Shown here piece after piece: positions 1 through 6,933 of a stretch of 6,946 bases of DNA (the first letter of the stretch is position 1; each line of letters opens with the position of its first letter). Location: assembly GCA_018065765.1 (NCBI GenBank), contig JAGHSR010000027.1:1-6946 (forward strand). Reading direction: 5' to 3'. Made by a program: the position numbers and the translations under genes. This DNA is from Candidatus Colicola coprequi. GTDB lineage: Bacteria; Bacteroidota; Bacteroidia; Bacteroidales; Paludibacteraceae. The notes under the pieces are model-generated. The model was not told the DNA's origin. It was given only the letters and a program-made list of their open reading frames with translations, and did no database searches.

Positions 1-30
1 ATTCATAACATTGTTATTGATTTTACCAAG

Positions 31-57
31 AAAGGCTGCCTCCGGGTAGCCTTTTTT
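31..57 (+). terminator. Intrinsic terminator of the upstream gene
   Basis: A 10-base arm at 31-40 (AAAGGCTGCC) pairs with 45-54 (GGTAGCCTTT) with a single G-U wobble. The loop is the tetranucleotide TCCG closed by a C-G pair, so it fits the very stable UNCG tetraloop class. The right arm runs into six T residues (52-57). This is a Rho-independent terminator reading rightward. It most likely ends a gene lying left of the window, whose stop is not visible with certainty, and it insulates the operon that starts downstream. Confidence 0.85.
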
Positions 58-108
58 GACTTTTTAAAGGGTAAACCCATGCAAATTTATAAAAAATTAA
101 CAAAAAAT

Positions 109-139
109 TTTGTCACCCCATTTATTTTTAGTACCTTTG
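109..139 (+). promoter_or_regulatory. Bacteroidota-type primary promoter (-33 TTTG, -7 TAnnTTTG)
   Basis: TTTG at 109-112 is followed after 19 bases by TACCTTTG at 132-139, an exact match to the TAnnTTTG -7 element. The spacing fits the 19-21 bases usual for this phylum's housekeeping sigma factor. An A/T-rich run at about 84-110 lies just upstream and could act as an UP-like element. Transcription should begin around 143-147, giving a leader of about 20 bases before the ATG at 164. It is the only such promoter I see in the window, so it probably drives all the genes that follow. Confidence 0.75.
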
Positions 140-163
140 CGCGTTATTCAGGTATTATGCCGC

Positions 164-1126
164 ATGATGAGAAGATATACCATTATCATAGTACTGCTCA
201 TTAGCCTGTTTTCTCCTGCTTGGGCAGGAACAAAACTGTCTCCGGATAAGTATCATTTTTTGGGAGGATGGGGTAGTGTGGGGTACTCTACCTTGTTGCA
301 ACAGTCGTATGCCAAACCTGCTGCAGGCATACAGCCTGCTTTGGGATTAGGCTATCGTCTTTATTACAATGGTTTTACACTTACCACGGGCGTTGAAGCG
401 CAATATGGCTATATGACCAATCGGATTGGTCGCTCCGACCTTACCTTGAGCATGATTGACACCGAGGGCGAGCCATTCACTATGCACGCCGTTGTTCAGG
501 ATACAAAGGACTTTATGCGTACCATCAATTTCTCTGTCCCTTTGGCTATCGGTGCTGAGCATAAATATTTCTACATACAAGCCGGCGCTAAGTTTGCACT
601 TAACCTTTATGGCACGGCTTCTACTGCATCTTCCGCTTCCACCAAGGCAGATTATGAGCGGTATATAGGTCTCTTTGAGAATATGCCCAATCACCAATTA
701 GAGAATGGACAACAACTGGTTAGCGAAAAGTACTCTATGTCTCTCCTGCCAAGTCTGTTACTCACTTGCGAACTCGGTGCACGTGTCGATCAGATTGTCT
801 TTGAACGAGGAGCTGACGTCGCTAAACATAACTACCGTATGTACTTGGGGTTGTTCGCGGAATATGGCTTGCTCAATGTGCACAAAAATGTATCCTATGG
901 CGAAGCACTCGCTTACCGCCAAACCGAGCAAGGTGTCAAGTTTTTTGTCGTTCCCGCTATGCTGAACGACGACCTGCGTTCCGTACAGGTCAATCCCCTT
1001 ACTGTCGGTGTGCGATTCTCTGTGTTCTTCCGCTTGCCGGAGCCAAAAACTTGCGTTATTTGCAACGAAATGGCTCGCAAACAACATAACCAACACTACA
1101 ACTCTCGAGGACGAGTGGCATGGTAA
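164..1126 (+). CDS. Outer-membrane beta-barrel protein
   Basis: The protein has 320 residues from the ATG at 164 (319 if the adjacent ATG at 167 is used). This start is preferred because it gives a textbook Sec signal peptide: MRR, a hydrophobic core TIIIVLLISLF, and cleavage after AWA (residue 21). A TTG start further left at 110 would sit inside the promoter. Residues about 33-290 alternate polar and aromatic/hydrophobic residues in beta-hairpin fashion, with blocks such as LGGWGSVGYSTL, LGLGYRL, FTLTTGVEAQ, GLFAEYGLLNV and VNPLTVGVRFSVFF. These fit an 8-12-strand barrel of the general outer-membrane beta-barrel (PorT/OMP_b-brl-like) type. The same blocks recur in order in the barrel of the next gene, so the two are paralogs. 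After the last strand there is an unusual tail of about 30 residues with a CVIC pair (C297, C300) and a basic, His/Asn-rich end. Barrel type and location are well supported; ligand or cargo is unknown. Confidence 0.85.
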   Translation: MMRRYTIIIVLLISLFSPAWAGTKLSPDKYHFLGGWGSVGYSTLLQQSYAKPAAGIQPALGLGYRLYYNGFTLTTGVEAQYGYMTNRIGRSDLTLSMIDTEGEPFTMHAVVQDTKDFMRTINFSVPLAIGAEHKYFYIQAGAKFALNLYGTASTASSASTKADYERYIGLFENMPNHQLENGQQLVSEKYSMSLLPSLLLTCELGARVDQIVFERGADVAKHNYRMYLGLFAEYGLLNVHKNVSYGEALAYRQTEQGVKFFVVPAMLNDDLRSVQVNPLTVGVRFSVFFRLPEPKTCVICNEMARKQHNQHYNSRGRVAW

Positions 1127-1153
1127 TTGTCAACATTAGAAAAATAAGTCGCT

Positions 1154-3427
1154 ATGAAACATATACTCAAACGAATTTGCTACACATTAGTCATTTTGGT
1201 TAGCTTAAATTTTATGATGGATGCAACTCTGACATCCGTCCTTCATGCTGCTCCTGCACAGACTGCTCAGCAGAGAGCCAAAGAGAAAGCTAAAGCCAAG
1301 AAAGCCAAGGAAAAAGCCAAAGCACAAAAGGCCAAGGATAAAGCAAAGGCTCAAAAAGCCAAAGAACAGGCTGCAGCTAAGAAAGCCAAAGATAAACAAC
1401 GTGCCGCAGACCAACGTGGACGCGAAAAAGAAGCGGTTGCCCGTGTCAAACAGTCTCAAGCCACTGAAGCTAAGAAACTACAGGCGGAGGAGGCTAAAAA
1501 ACAACAACGTCTGGCTCAGGAACAGGCGTATGAAAAACGCGTGGCGGATATCACCAAATACAATCAGAAAGCTGCTGCCTACAACGCTCGCGACATCTCT
1601 CATCGTCTGGGTTTCTGGGGACAAGTCGGCTATTCGGCTATCTTCCCGGCTAACTTCGCCTACAACGCCTCTTCCACTATCGGTTCCGGCTTTAACGCAA
1701 CGGCATTGGGAGGAATAGGCGGCGGTGCCGGCGTGGGATATCAATTGCGATACAAACGTTTCTTGTTCACGACCGGAGCAGAGTTTCAAATCTATACATC
1801 CAAAACATCACTCTATGGTGACAATAAGAAAAATCCGGAGATTCTTCGCACCTATACACCCTATGATGGCTACAACACCATGTCGCTCAACTATCATTTT
1901 AGCCCTATGAACGATATGTGGCAAGCTGCTTATGTGCAACTGCCTTTGCTGTTCGGTATGGAGTTTGCAGAAAATACTGCTTACTTTTTGGTGGGTCCTA
2001 AAGTGGGACTGAATGTGATTGGCAATTCTACCGTCACTTCTACTTGCGCGGTTCGAGTGTCGGACAAAGAATTTAGCGATGATATTATTCACGCTCTCTA
2101 TCGCGGAATCGAACAGGATATTAACTATGCTTCTTCCAAACAAAAACTCAATTTTGGCTTAAACGTGGCTGCTGCTGCCGAGGTTGGCATTTGTCTCGAC
2201 CGCTGGATGCAACCTATACCTGAAAAAGGAAAAAAACTGACACCTGCCCAGAAAACACTCAAGAAAATGCACACGCGTCTGGCTCTCTTCGCGGAATATG
2301 GAGTGCTCAATATACGACCACAAGTCAGCGACCTGGCCTCAGCAACGGATATGCCTGTCACGATGCTTAGTGAACCCAATCCAGTTCAACAACAGAAGGC
2401 TGATGTCGTTTCTTCTCTCCAAACTTCAAGCGCTGTTGCAGCCAAACTCAATCCGTTTATGACTGGAGTCAAACTTACATTTATGTTTGACCTGCCTCGT
2501 GAAAACAAAAAACCATTACCTATGCCCAAAGCACCCCTGCCACGTATGGCTATTCAGGTTGTCAATGCGGAAACCGGTAACGCTGTCGAAGGAGCTAACG
2601 TAGAGGCACATTGGCTCAAAGGCAAATTATACAACAAAACAACCAATAGCAAAGGCTTTACCCGAAGCACTTATCCTAAGGGCGAATATTCTATTTGGGC
2701 TAGCAAGTTAGGCTTCTATCCTTCAGATACAGTATCCTATACCTTAGAGCGTGACCTGAAAGACACAGTCATCATTGCACTGCGCCCAGAACCCGTACCT
2801 ATCGTTTATACACTATGCGGACATGTTCATTCTATTGACCAAAATCAACCACTGGAGGCTGAGATACGAATCTCTTCTGTATCGGATACAACCACCTTAT
2901 ATGATGGGTATGCTTCTGACAACGGATTGTTCGTCAGCAACCTGCTCGAGGGCGACTATATCATCCATGCTCGTCATAGCGGTTTCATGCCACTCGATGA
3001 TACCATCCACTTTACTCAGGATACACTCAATTTCCACATGACACGCATCAAAGAAGGTATCCGCGTACGTATTGACAACCTCTTCTTCGCTACAGGTAAA
3101 ACGAAGATTCTACCTCAGTCACAACCTTCTTTGGATAACCTCTACAACTTCCTTAGCGAGAACCCGACCGTCTTGATTATGATCAGTGGTCATACGGACA
3201 ATGTCGGTTCCGAACGCAACAACCAAATCCTGTCCGAAGGACGTGCAAATAGTGTGCGCCGCGAACTTATCAAGATGGGTATCGATGCCGAACGTATTGA
3301 TGCCGAGGGCTTGGGTGAATCTGAACCTATTGACACCAATGATACCGAAGAGGGACGTCAAAACAACCGTCGTGTAGAATTTACTATCCTCAGTACTGGA
3401 GGCGCAGATATTAAACAGATTGAATGA
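1154..3427 (+). CDS. Barrel/OmpA-family outer-membrane protein with Lys/Ala helix
   Basis: 757 residues. Order of parts: signal peptide 1-32 (cleavage near VLHA-A); Lys/Ala/Gln-rich helical segment about 37-145, probably a single helix or coiled coil; beta-barrel about 150-448, paralogous to the upstream gene; proline-rich linker about 449-462; two carboxypeptidase-regulatory-like beta-sandwiches (about 465-545 and 550-630); and an OmpA C-terminal domain about 637-746. The OmpA domain carries GHTDNVGSERNN and LSEGRANSV. D682 and R697 are 15 residues apart, as are the diaminopimelate-binding Asp and Arg of E. coli OmpA, and NNRRVEF closes the fold. By family knowledge it should sit in the outer membrane and grip peptidoglycan. 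With a periplasmic OmpA end and an N-terminal helix that probably also lies in the periplasm, the barrel should have an even strand number. It lies 27 bases after the first gene and its stop overlaps the next start. The combination recalls PorE-like envelope anchors, but there are no TPR or propeller domains, so I do not assign that name. Confidence 0.9.
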   Translation: MKHILKRICYTLVILVSLNFMMDATLTSVLHAAPAQTAQQRAKEKAKAKKAKEKAKAQKAKDKAKAQKAKEQAAAKKAKDKQRAADQRGREKEAVARVKQSQATEAKKLQAEEAKKQQRLAQEQAYEKRVADITKYNQKAAAYNARDISHRLGFWGQVGYSAIFPANFAYNASSTIGSGFNATALGGIGGGAGVGYQLRYKRFLFTTGAEFQIYTSKTSLYGDNKKNPEILRTYTPYDGYNTMSLNYHFSPMNDMWQAAYVQLPLLFGMEFAENTAYFLVGPKVGLNVIGNSTVTSTCAVRVSDKEFSDDIIHALYRGIEQDINYASSKQKLNFGLNVAAAAEVGICLDRWMQPIPEKGKKLTPAQKTLKKMHTRLALFAEYGVLNIRPQVSDLASATDMPVTMLSEPNPVQQQKADVVSSLQTSSAVAAKLNPFMTGVKLTFMFDLPRENKKPLPMPKAPLPRMAIQVVNAETGNAVEGANVEAHWLKGKLYNKTTNSKGFTRSTYPKGEYSIWASKLGFYPSDTVSYTLERDLKDTVIIALRPEPVPIVYTLCGHVHSIDQNQPLEAEIRISSVSDTTTLYDGYASDNGLFVSNLLEGDYIIHARHSGFMPLDDTIHFTQDTLNFHMTRIKEGIRVRIDNLFFATGKTKILPQSQPSLDNLYNFLSENPTVLIMISGHTDNVGSERNNQILSEGRANSVRRELIKMGIDAERIDAEGLGESEPIDTNDTEEGRQNNRRVEFTILSTGGADIKQIE
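1277..1411 (+). repeat. 27-bp in-frame tandem repeat, five units (9-residue Lys/Ala repeat)
   Basis: Five consecutive 27-base units start at 1277, 1304, 1331, 1358 and 1385, each opening with GCC AA(A/G). They encode AKEKAKAKK, AKEKAKAQK, AKDKAKAQK, AKEQAAAKK and AKDKQRAAD (residues 42-86 of the barrel/OmpA protein). The first three are near-identical at protein level and the last two are diverged. Synonymous codon differences between units argue for an old, maintained repeat rather than a recent slippage event. The helix continues non-repetitively to about residue 145. Confidence 0.85.
3424..3427 (+). promoter_or_regulatory. ATGA stop-start overlap (translational coupling)
   Basis: The TGA stop of the barrel/OmpA gene (3425-3427) overlaps the ATG at 3424, and another ATG follows directly at 3427. 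No separate ribosome-binding sequence is visible. Re-initiation by terminating ribosomes would tie the amount of the adhesin-like protein to that of the OmpA protein. A third in-frame ATG at 3439 is the alternative start and would weaken but not abolish the case. Confidence 0.65.
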
Positions 3428-6400
3428 TGAATGGGTTTATGAAAAAATATTTGATTGTTTATGTCCTTTTGTCTTCATGCGTCTGGACGTACGCTCAAAT
3501 ACACGTGCCGTGGCATTGTGGATTTGAAGAATCGGAAAGCCAGGAACTGACACAGTGGGTGCTCAATGCCGGTACACCTACTGCTAAGGACCAGTGGTGC
3601 GTGGGAAAAGCCGTCCGCTCCGAGGGCAAACAGTCCCTCTATATTTCCACCACCAACGGAGCAATTGCTAGCTACGGGGACCAACAAAATGTGGTCATGG
3701 CATATCGTATCTTAACGATGCCTCAGGTATCCAAAGAGTATGATATTTCCTTTGACTTCCGTACTCAGGGGGCTACATCTGGCACACTATACGTGTATTT
3801 TGATGACGCATCCAAACTAATTACGGGAACCACTTGGGAAAACATCCTCCAGTACGCCTCTGCATCCACCGTCAACCTCCCTACCAGAGTGTTAGAAAAG
3901 GCTCGCTACGTGTGCTCAGTCTTCCCATCCGATAACACTCGTACACAGACCATGAAAAATCAAACAGGATGGAAGAATGTGTCCATCGACGCGGGCTTGG
4001 GTACTAACTATTCCGAACGCTTTACGGTCAATACATCCTCACGACCACAGGCTTTGGTTTTTGTCTGGGTCAATCGTAATACCAACCCGAACGCCCTCGA
4101 AATGGGAGCATGTATCGACAATATACAAATATCTTCCGCCACCGTTCAAAAACCTACTAATCTCCGTGCTGATTACGAATGTGCCGATTCCAGTATTACC
4201 ATTTCATGGGAAGGAGGACTCGAAGGTTACATGGTCGAATACCGTAAATCGACATCATCTACATGGCGCAAATATACCTACGGAGGACCTGTGTCGCAAG
4301 CACAACACGATTATAAGGTGTCCGGACTCAAAGATGGTAATTACGATTTCCGCGTCTGGGGATGGAAAAAAATCTTCAACAACTCTACTCATACCTATGA
4401 CTTGGATTCTACAGGCTTCATTACGATAAGTAATGTCTTGCTCTATTGCCCGGAGAATATGTGTATCAATTTCATCGACTTGAAAGCAGCAGATTGCACA
4501 TACGGCCCGAATGATGATATTTATAAGTACCACCAGATCTTGAATTATGGCTCCGATGAAGTCTTAAGTATTCACACCGTTAATACTGATCAAGAGGCAT
4601 ACGATCCACGTACCAACAATCAGCTCAAATTAGTTCCGGATGGTGCGATGGCATCGGTGCGTTTGGGCAACTGGTACAGCCCGTCAAACAATAGACCTCA
4701 CCCCGATAGCCATGACGAACAAATCAATGGACAAACGATTACCTATTCATTCGTGGTCGATTCAATCAATGCCGCTATCTTACTGCTGAAATATACCATG
4801 ATTTTTGAGGAGTCTGGGCATGCCCGCTCCGACCAACCATATTTCAAGATTTCTATTGTGGACGAGTATGGTTCTCCGATTGATGATATGTGTGGCGAAC
4901 AGTATTTCTATTGCCCGATGGCAAGTGATGAATCGGAGGATGATAAAATTCGTCGTATAAATGACGAAGGTTGGCAAGTCTTCTTGAAGGATGATTTCCC
5001 TGTTAAAAACAAGGATATAGGATTCAATAGTTATAACTTGTGGTGGAAACCATGGTCCACTATGGGGTTGAATTTGTCTGAATATCACGGGCAGACTTTG
5101 AAAGTAGTTGTTGAATCGCGCGGTTGTGGACAAAGTGCACACTATGGCTATGGCTATTTCTCACTCTCTTGTGTTTCTGCTTCGCTGGAAACGGACCAAT
5201 GCGGCAACGAACCTACTGCTACGGCTGATGCACCCGAAGGATTCGACTACCAGTGGTTCGCGGAGGAAAATAGAACCCTCTTTGAAAATCATATCCTGAG
5301 AGATGCTAATGGCGATCCGGTTGTGGTCAGTACCACACCTTCCCTTACCGTGCAGGCAGGTGACGACCGTACCTATGTCTGTCACATGAGTTACCTCGAT
5401 TCCCCCGACTGCGCTTTCGAACTTTCTACCGTGCTCTCTCCACGCGATGCCTATGCGATGCATACCTATAGATGGGTACCCAATTCTTGCAAAAACGTAT
5501 TGTTAATCAACGATAGTTCGCGGGTTATCAACTACGGACCACAAGGCTCCATCATTGTTACTGGTGAACAATGTGAATATAGCCAATGGGTTGTCCGCAG
5601 CCTTGTTACGGGACAGAAAACAACGTTCTCTGGTACGCAAATGCAAGTGGAAGCCAATCTGACAGGAGACACTTTGGAGGTAACACATACAGCGTATATT
5701 TCCGATGGCGCTTGCGACAATACCAAGATTGATACTATCGCCTTAGGGAATATACTCACGAAGGATAGCATCGCTTTTGATACAATCTGTTCCAATCAAA
5801 AATACTCCTTTGCAGGACAAGAGTGGAACAAAACAGGCGTATATACCGATTACCAGAAAAACCAATACGGCTGCGATAGCATCACAATTCTCAATCTGCA
5901 TGTGAATCCTACTAGTATCGTCAATCGCGTGGATACTATCTCTAGTGAACAACTCCCGTTCGTCTTTGAGGGATTCTATCGGGGAGAATGGAAACGATAT
6001 GAGGTCGGCAACTTACTCGACCACATATCCTCCGACAACTATGTGCTCAAACTCTCCAACCAATACAATTGCGATAGCACCATCAACATGAAACTTACAA
6101 TCATTCCTCTGCTCAAAGTTAATGTGGATTCAGTGCCTTTCCTTTGTGCAGATGGACAGACGATGCAGTTGAGTTATCATATTACACAGGGCGATTTTGA
6201 TAGCCTTAAGATTGTGTTCTCACAGTCTGCTCGTGCACAAGGCTTTGCCGATACAGTCTATATCCATGACCCTTATACTAGTCCGCTCATTCCACCGGTT
6301 AACCAAAATGTCATCTATACCTATCCATCTACCATTTCACCGAATGTGTATGATGTGAATATGACTTTCTATCAACATCGTGTTTGTGGCGCCCCACAAA

Positions 6401-6912
6401 CCTTTACCCTCCCTGTTGATATACGATATAGTAAATCGGTCATTGAACAGAAATGGAACGATGTACTAACCTTGCTCAATTCTAAATACAATGGCGGTTT
6501 TGAGTTTATAGGATACCAGTGGTACAAAAATGGTATGCCTATTCAGGGACAAACATCTCCTTATCTCTATCTGGCTGAAGGCCTGGATATGACTGCCAAC
6601 TATTCCGTTTTACTCACGCGCCTTGGTGATGGTAATCAGCAGTTTACCTGCGAATTTCAACCATCTGACCGTTCTGCTTTCATACAAAGCGACTTCCCAA
6701 CCCTATTACGACCACAACAATTGGTGCCTATCCGTCTCGAGAACGATGCGGTGGTCAATGTATATGCTATCGATGGCAAACTCCATACTGCTCACCACTT
6801 CACATCCGGTGAAAACTATTTTGTGGCACCTGCCACGGTAGGCTGCTATGTGGTTTGTATCTTACCTGTCAATGACAAACCTATCGTGCGCAAGATATTG
6901 GTAACTGAATAA
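3424..6912 (+). CDS. Large secreted multidomain adhesin-like protein, probable T9SS cargo
   Basis: 1162 residues from 3424; starting at the ATG at 3439 would give 1157 residues and a compact MKKYLIV signal peptide. Either way cleavage is expected after TYA, leaving an N-terminal Gln. Order of parts: Cleaved-Adhesin-like jelly roll about 27-238 (HCGFEE opening, SLYISTTNG, YDISFDF, ACIDNIQIS end); fibronectin type III-like domain about 243-337 (ITISWEGGLEGYMVEYR, LKDGNYDFRVWG); a second large beta-sandwich about 347-585; Ig/PKD-like domains about 590-776; two GCDSI-class repeats about 786-895; another Ig-like domain with YQWYKNGMPI near 1030; and a C-terminal segment from about 1100 resembling a type A T9SS sorting domain (VNVYAIDGKL, GCYVV, KILV). 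There are 26 cysteines beyond the signal peptide, suggesting disulfides. No protease catalytic motif was seen. Secreted and surface-exposed is a good inference; the binding target is unknown. TAATAA ends the gene. Confidence 0.85.
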   Translation: MMNGFMKKYLIVYVLLSSCVWTYAQIHVPWHCGFEESESQELTQWVLNAGTPTAKDQWCVGKAVRSEGKQSLYISTTNGAIASYGDQQNVVMAYRILTMPQVSKEYDISFDFRTQGATSGTLYVYFDDASKLITGTTWENILQYASASTVNLPTRVLEKARYVCSVFPSDNTRTQTMKNQTGWKNVSIDAGLGTNYSERFTVNTSSRPQALVFVWVNRNTNPNALEMGACIDNIQISSATVQKPTNLRADYECADSSITISWEGGLEGYMVEYRKSTSSTWRKYTYGGPVSQAQHDYKVSGLKDGNYDFRVWGWKKIFNNSTHTYDLDSTGFITISNVLLYCPENMCINFIDLKAADCTYGPNDDIYKYHQILNYGSDEVLSIHTVNTDQEAYDPRTNNQLKLVPDGAMASVRLGNWYSPSNNRPHPDSHDEQINGQTITYSFVVDSINAAILLLKYTMIFEESGHARSDQPYFKISIVDEYGSPIDDMCGEQYFYCPMASDESEDDKIRRINDEGWQVFLKDDFPVKNKDIGFNSYNLWWKPWSTMGLNLSEYHGQTLKVVVESRGCGQSAHYGYGYFSLSCVSASLETDQCGNEPTATADAPEGFDYQWFAEENRTLFENHILRDANGDPVVVSTTPSLTVQAGDDRTYVCHMSYLDSPDCAFELSTVLSPRDAYAMHTYRWVPNSCKNVLLINDSSRVINYGPQGSIIVTGEQCEYSQWVVRSLVTGQKTTFSGTQMQVEANLTGDTLEVTHTAYISDGACDNTKIDTIALGNILTKDSIAFDTICSNQKYSFAGQEWNKTGVYTDYQKNQYGCDSITILNLHVNPTSIVNRVDTISSEQLPFVFEGFYRGEWKRYEVGNLLDHISSDNYVLKLSNQYNCDSTINMKLTIIPLLKVNVDSVPFLCADGQTMQLSYHITQGDFDSLKIVFSQSARAQGFADTVYIHDPYTSPLIPPVNQNVIYTYPSTISPNVYDVNMTFYQHRVCGAPQTFTLPVDIRYSKSVIEQKWNDVLTLLNSKYNGGFEFIGYQWYKNGMPIQGQTSPYLYLAEGLDMTANYSVLLTRLGDGNQQFTCEFQPSDRSAFIQSDFPTLLRPQQLVPIRLENDAVVNVYAIDGKLHTAHHFTSGENYFVAPATVGCYVVCILPVNDKPIVRKILVTE
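5779..6108 (+). repeat. Two diverged GCDSI-type protein repeats
   Basis: Residues 786-830 of the adhesin-like protein (opening DTICSNQKYSFAGQEW, with YGCDSITILNLHVNPT near the end) are followed by residues 837-895 (opening DTISSEQLPFVFEG, with YNCDSTINMKLTIIP at the end). Both follow the pattern DTI-x-S, aromatic/Phe-x-Gly, then (G/N)CDS(I/T) and a beta-strand. This is a repeat common in Bacteroidota cell-surface proteins. The second copy has lost the first cysteine (DTIS instead of DTIC) and carries a longer middle. The similarity is visible at protein level only, not as DNA repetition. Confidence 0.65.
6721..6909 (+). other. Probable T9SS type A C-terminal sorting domain (coding part)
   Basis: The last 63 residues (1100-1162) of the adhesin-like protein show the order expected of a type A sorting domain. 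There is a strand with VNVYAIDGKL (compare the usual V-x-(I/V)-Y-(N/D)-x-x-G pattern), a middle strand, then GCYVV at the position of the common G-x-Y-x-V, and a final KILV strand just before the stop. Two cysteines (C1141, C1145) within it are unusual. If real, the Por machinery would carry the protein over the outer membrane and remove this part. The match is by eye. Confidence 0.6.
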
Positions 6913-6933
6913 TAAGACTTAACTTCAAATAGT

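Noticed and set aside
110..163. Longer N-terminus for the first gene from a TTG at 110.
   Set aside because: The TTG overlaps the promoter -33 element and the extra 18 codons cover the -7 element; the ATG at 164 gives a clean signal peptide and lies about 20 bases after the expected transcription start.
79..204. A 41-codon open frame starting with ATG at 79, possible upstream leader peptide.
   Set aside because: It starts upstream of the promoter, so it would not be on the transcript; no start signal and lysine/asparagine-rich content that simply reflects A-rich DNA.
1127..1153. Possible second promoter or terminator between the first two genes.
   Set aside because: Only 27 bases, no TAnnTTTG element, no hairpin; just an A-rich leader.
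1205..1459. Minus-strand open frame coding for a Phe/Leu/Gly-rich, membrane-like peptide.
   Set aside because: It is the mirror of the Lys/Ala repeat codons (AAA/AAG/GCC read in reverse give Phe/Leu/Gly), with no independent start signal or promoter.
1245..1718. Plus-strand frame with a Lys/Arg/Pro-rich 157-residue product.
   Set aside because: Shifted reading of the same repeat region inside a well-supported gene; low-complexity composition follows from the repeat.
1154..3427. Naming the second gene PorE or calling the barrels PorP/SprF.
   Set aside because: PorE-type proteins carry TPR and propeller domains that are absent here, and the barrels show no signature I can tie to PorP/SprF; only the general similarity of regulatory-like plus OmpA domains is seen.
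3502..4137. Protease (gingipain-like) role suggested by the Cleaved-Adhesin-like jelly roll.
   Set aside because: No caspase-like His/Cys catalytic region or other protease domain is present anywhere in the protein; the jelly roll occurs widely in non-enzymatic surface proteins.
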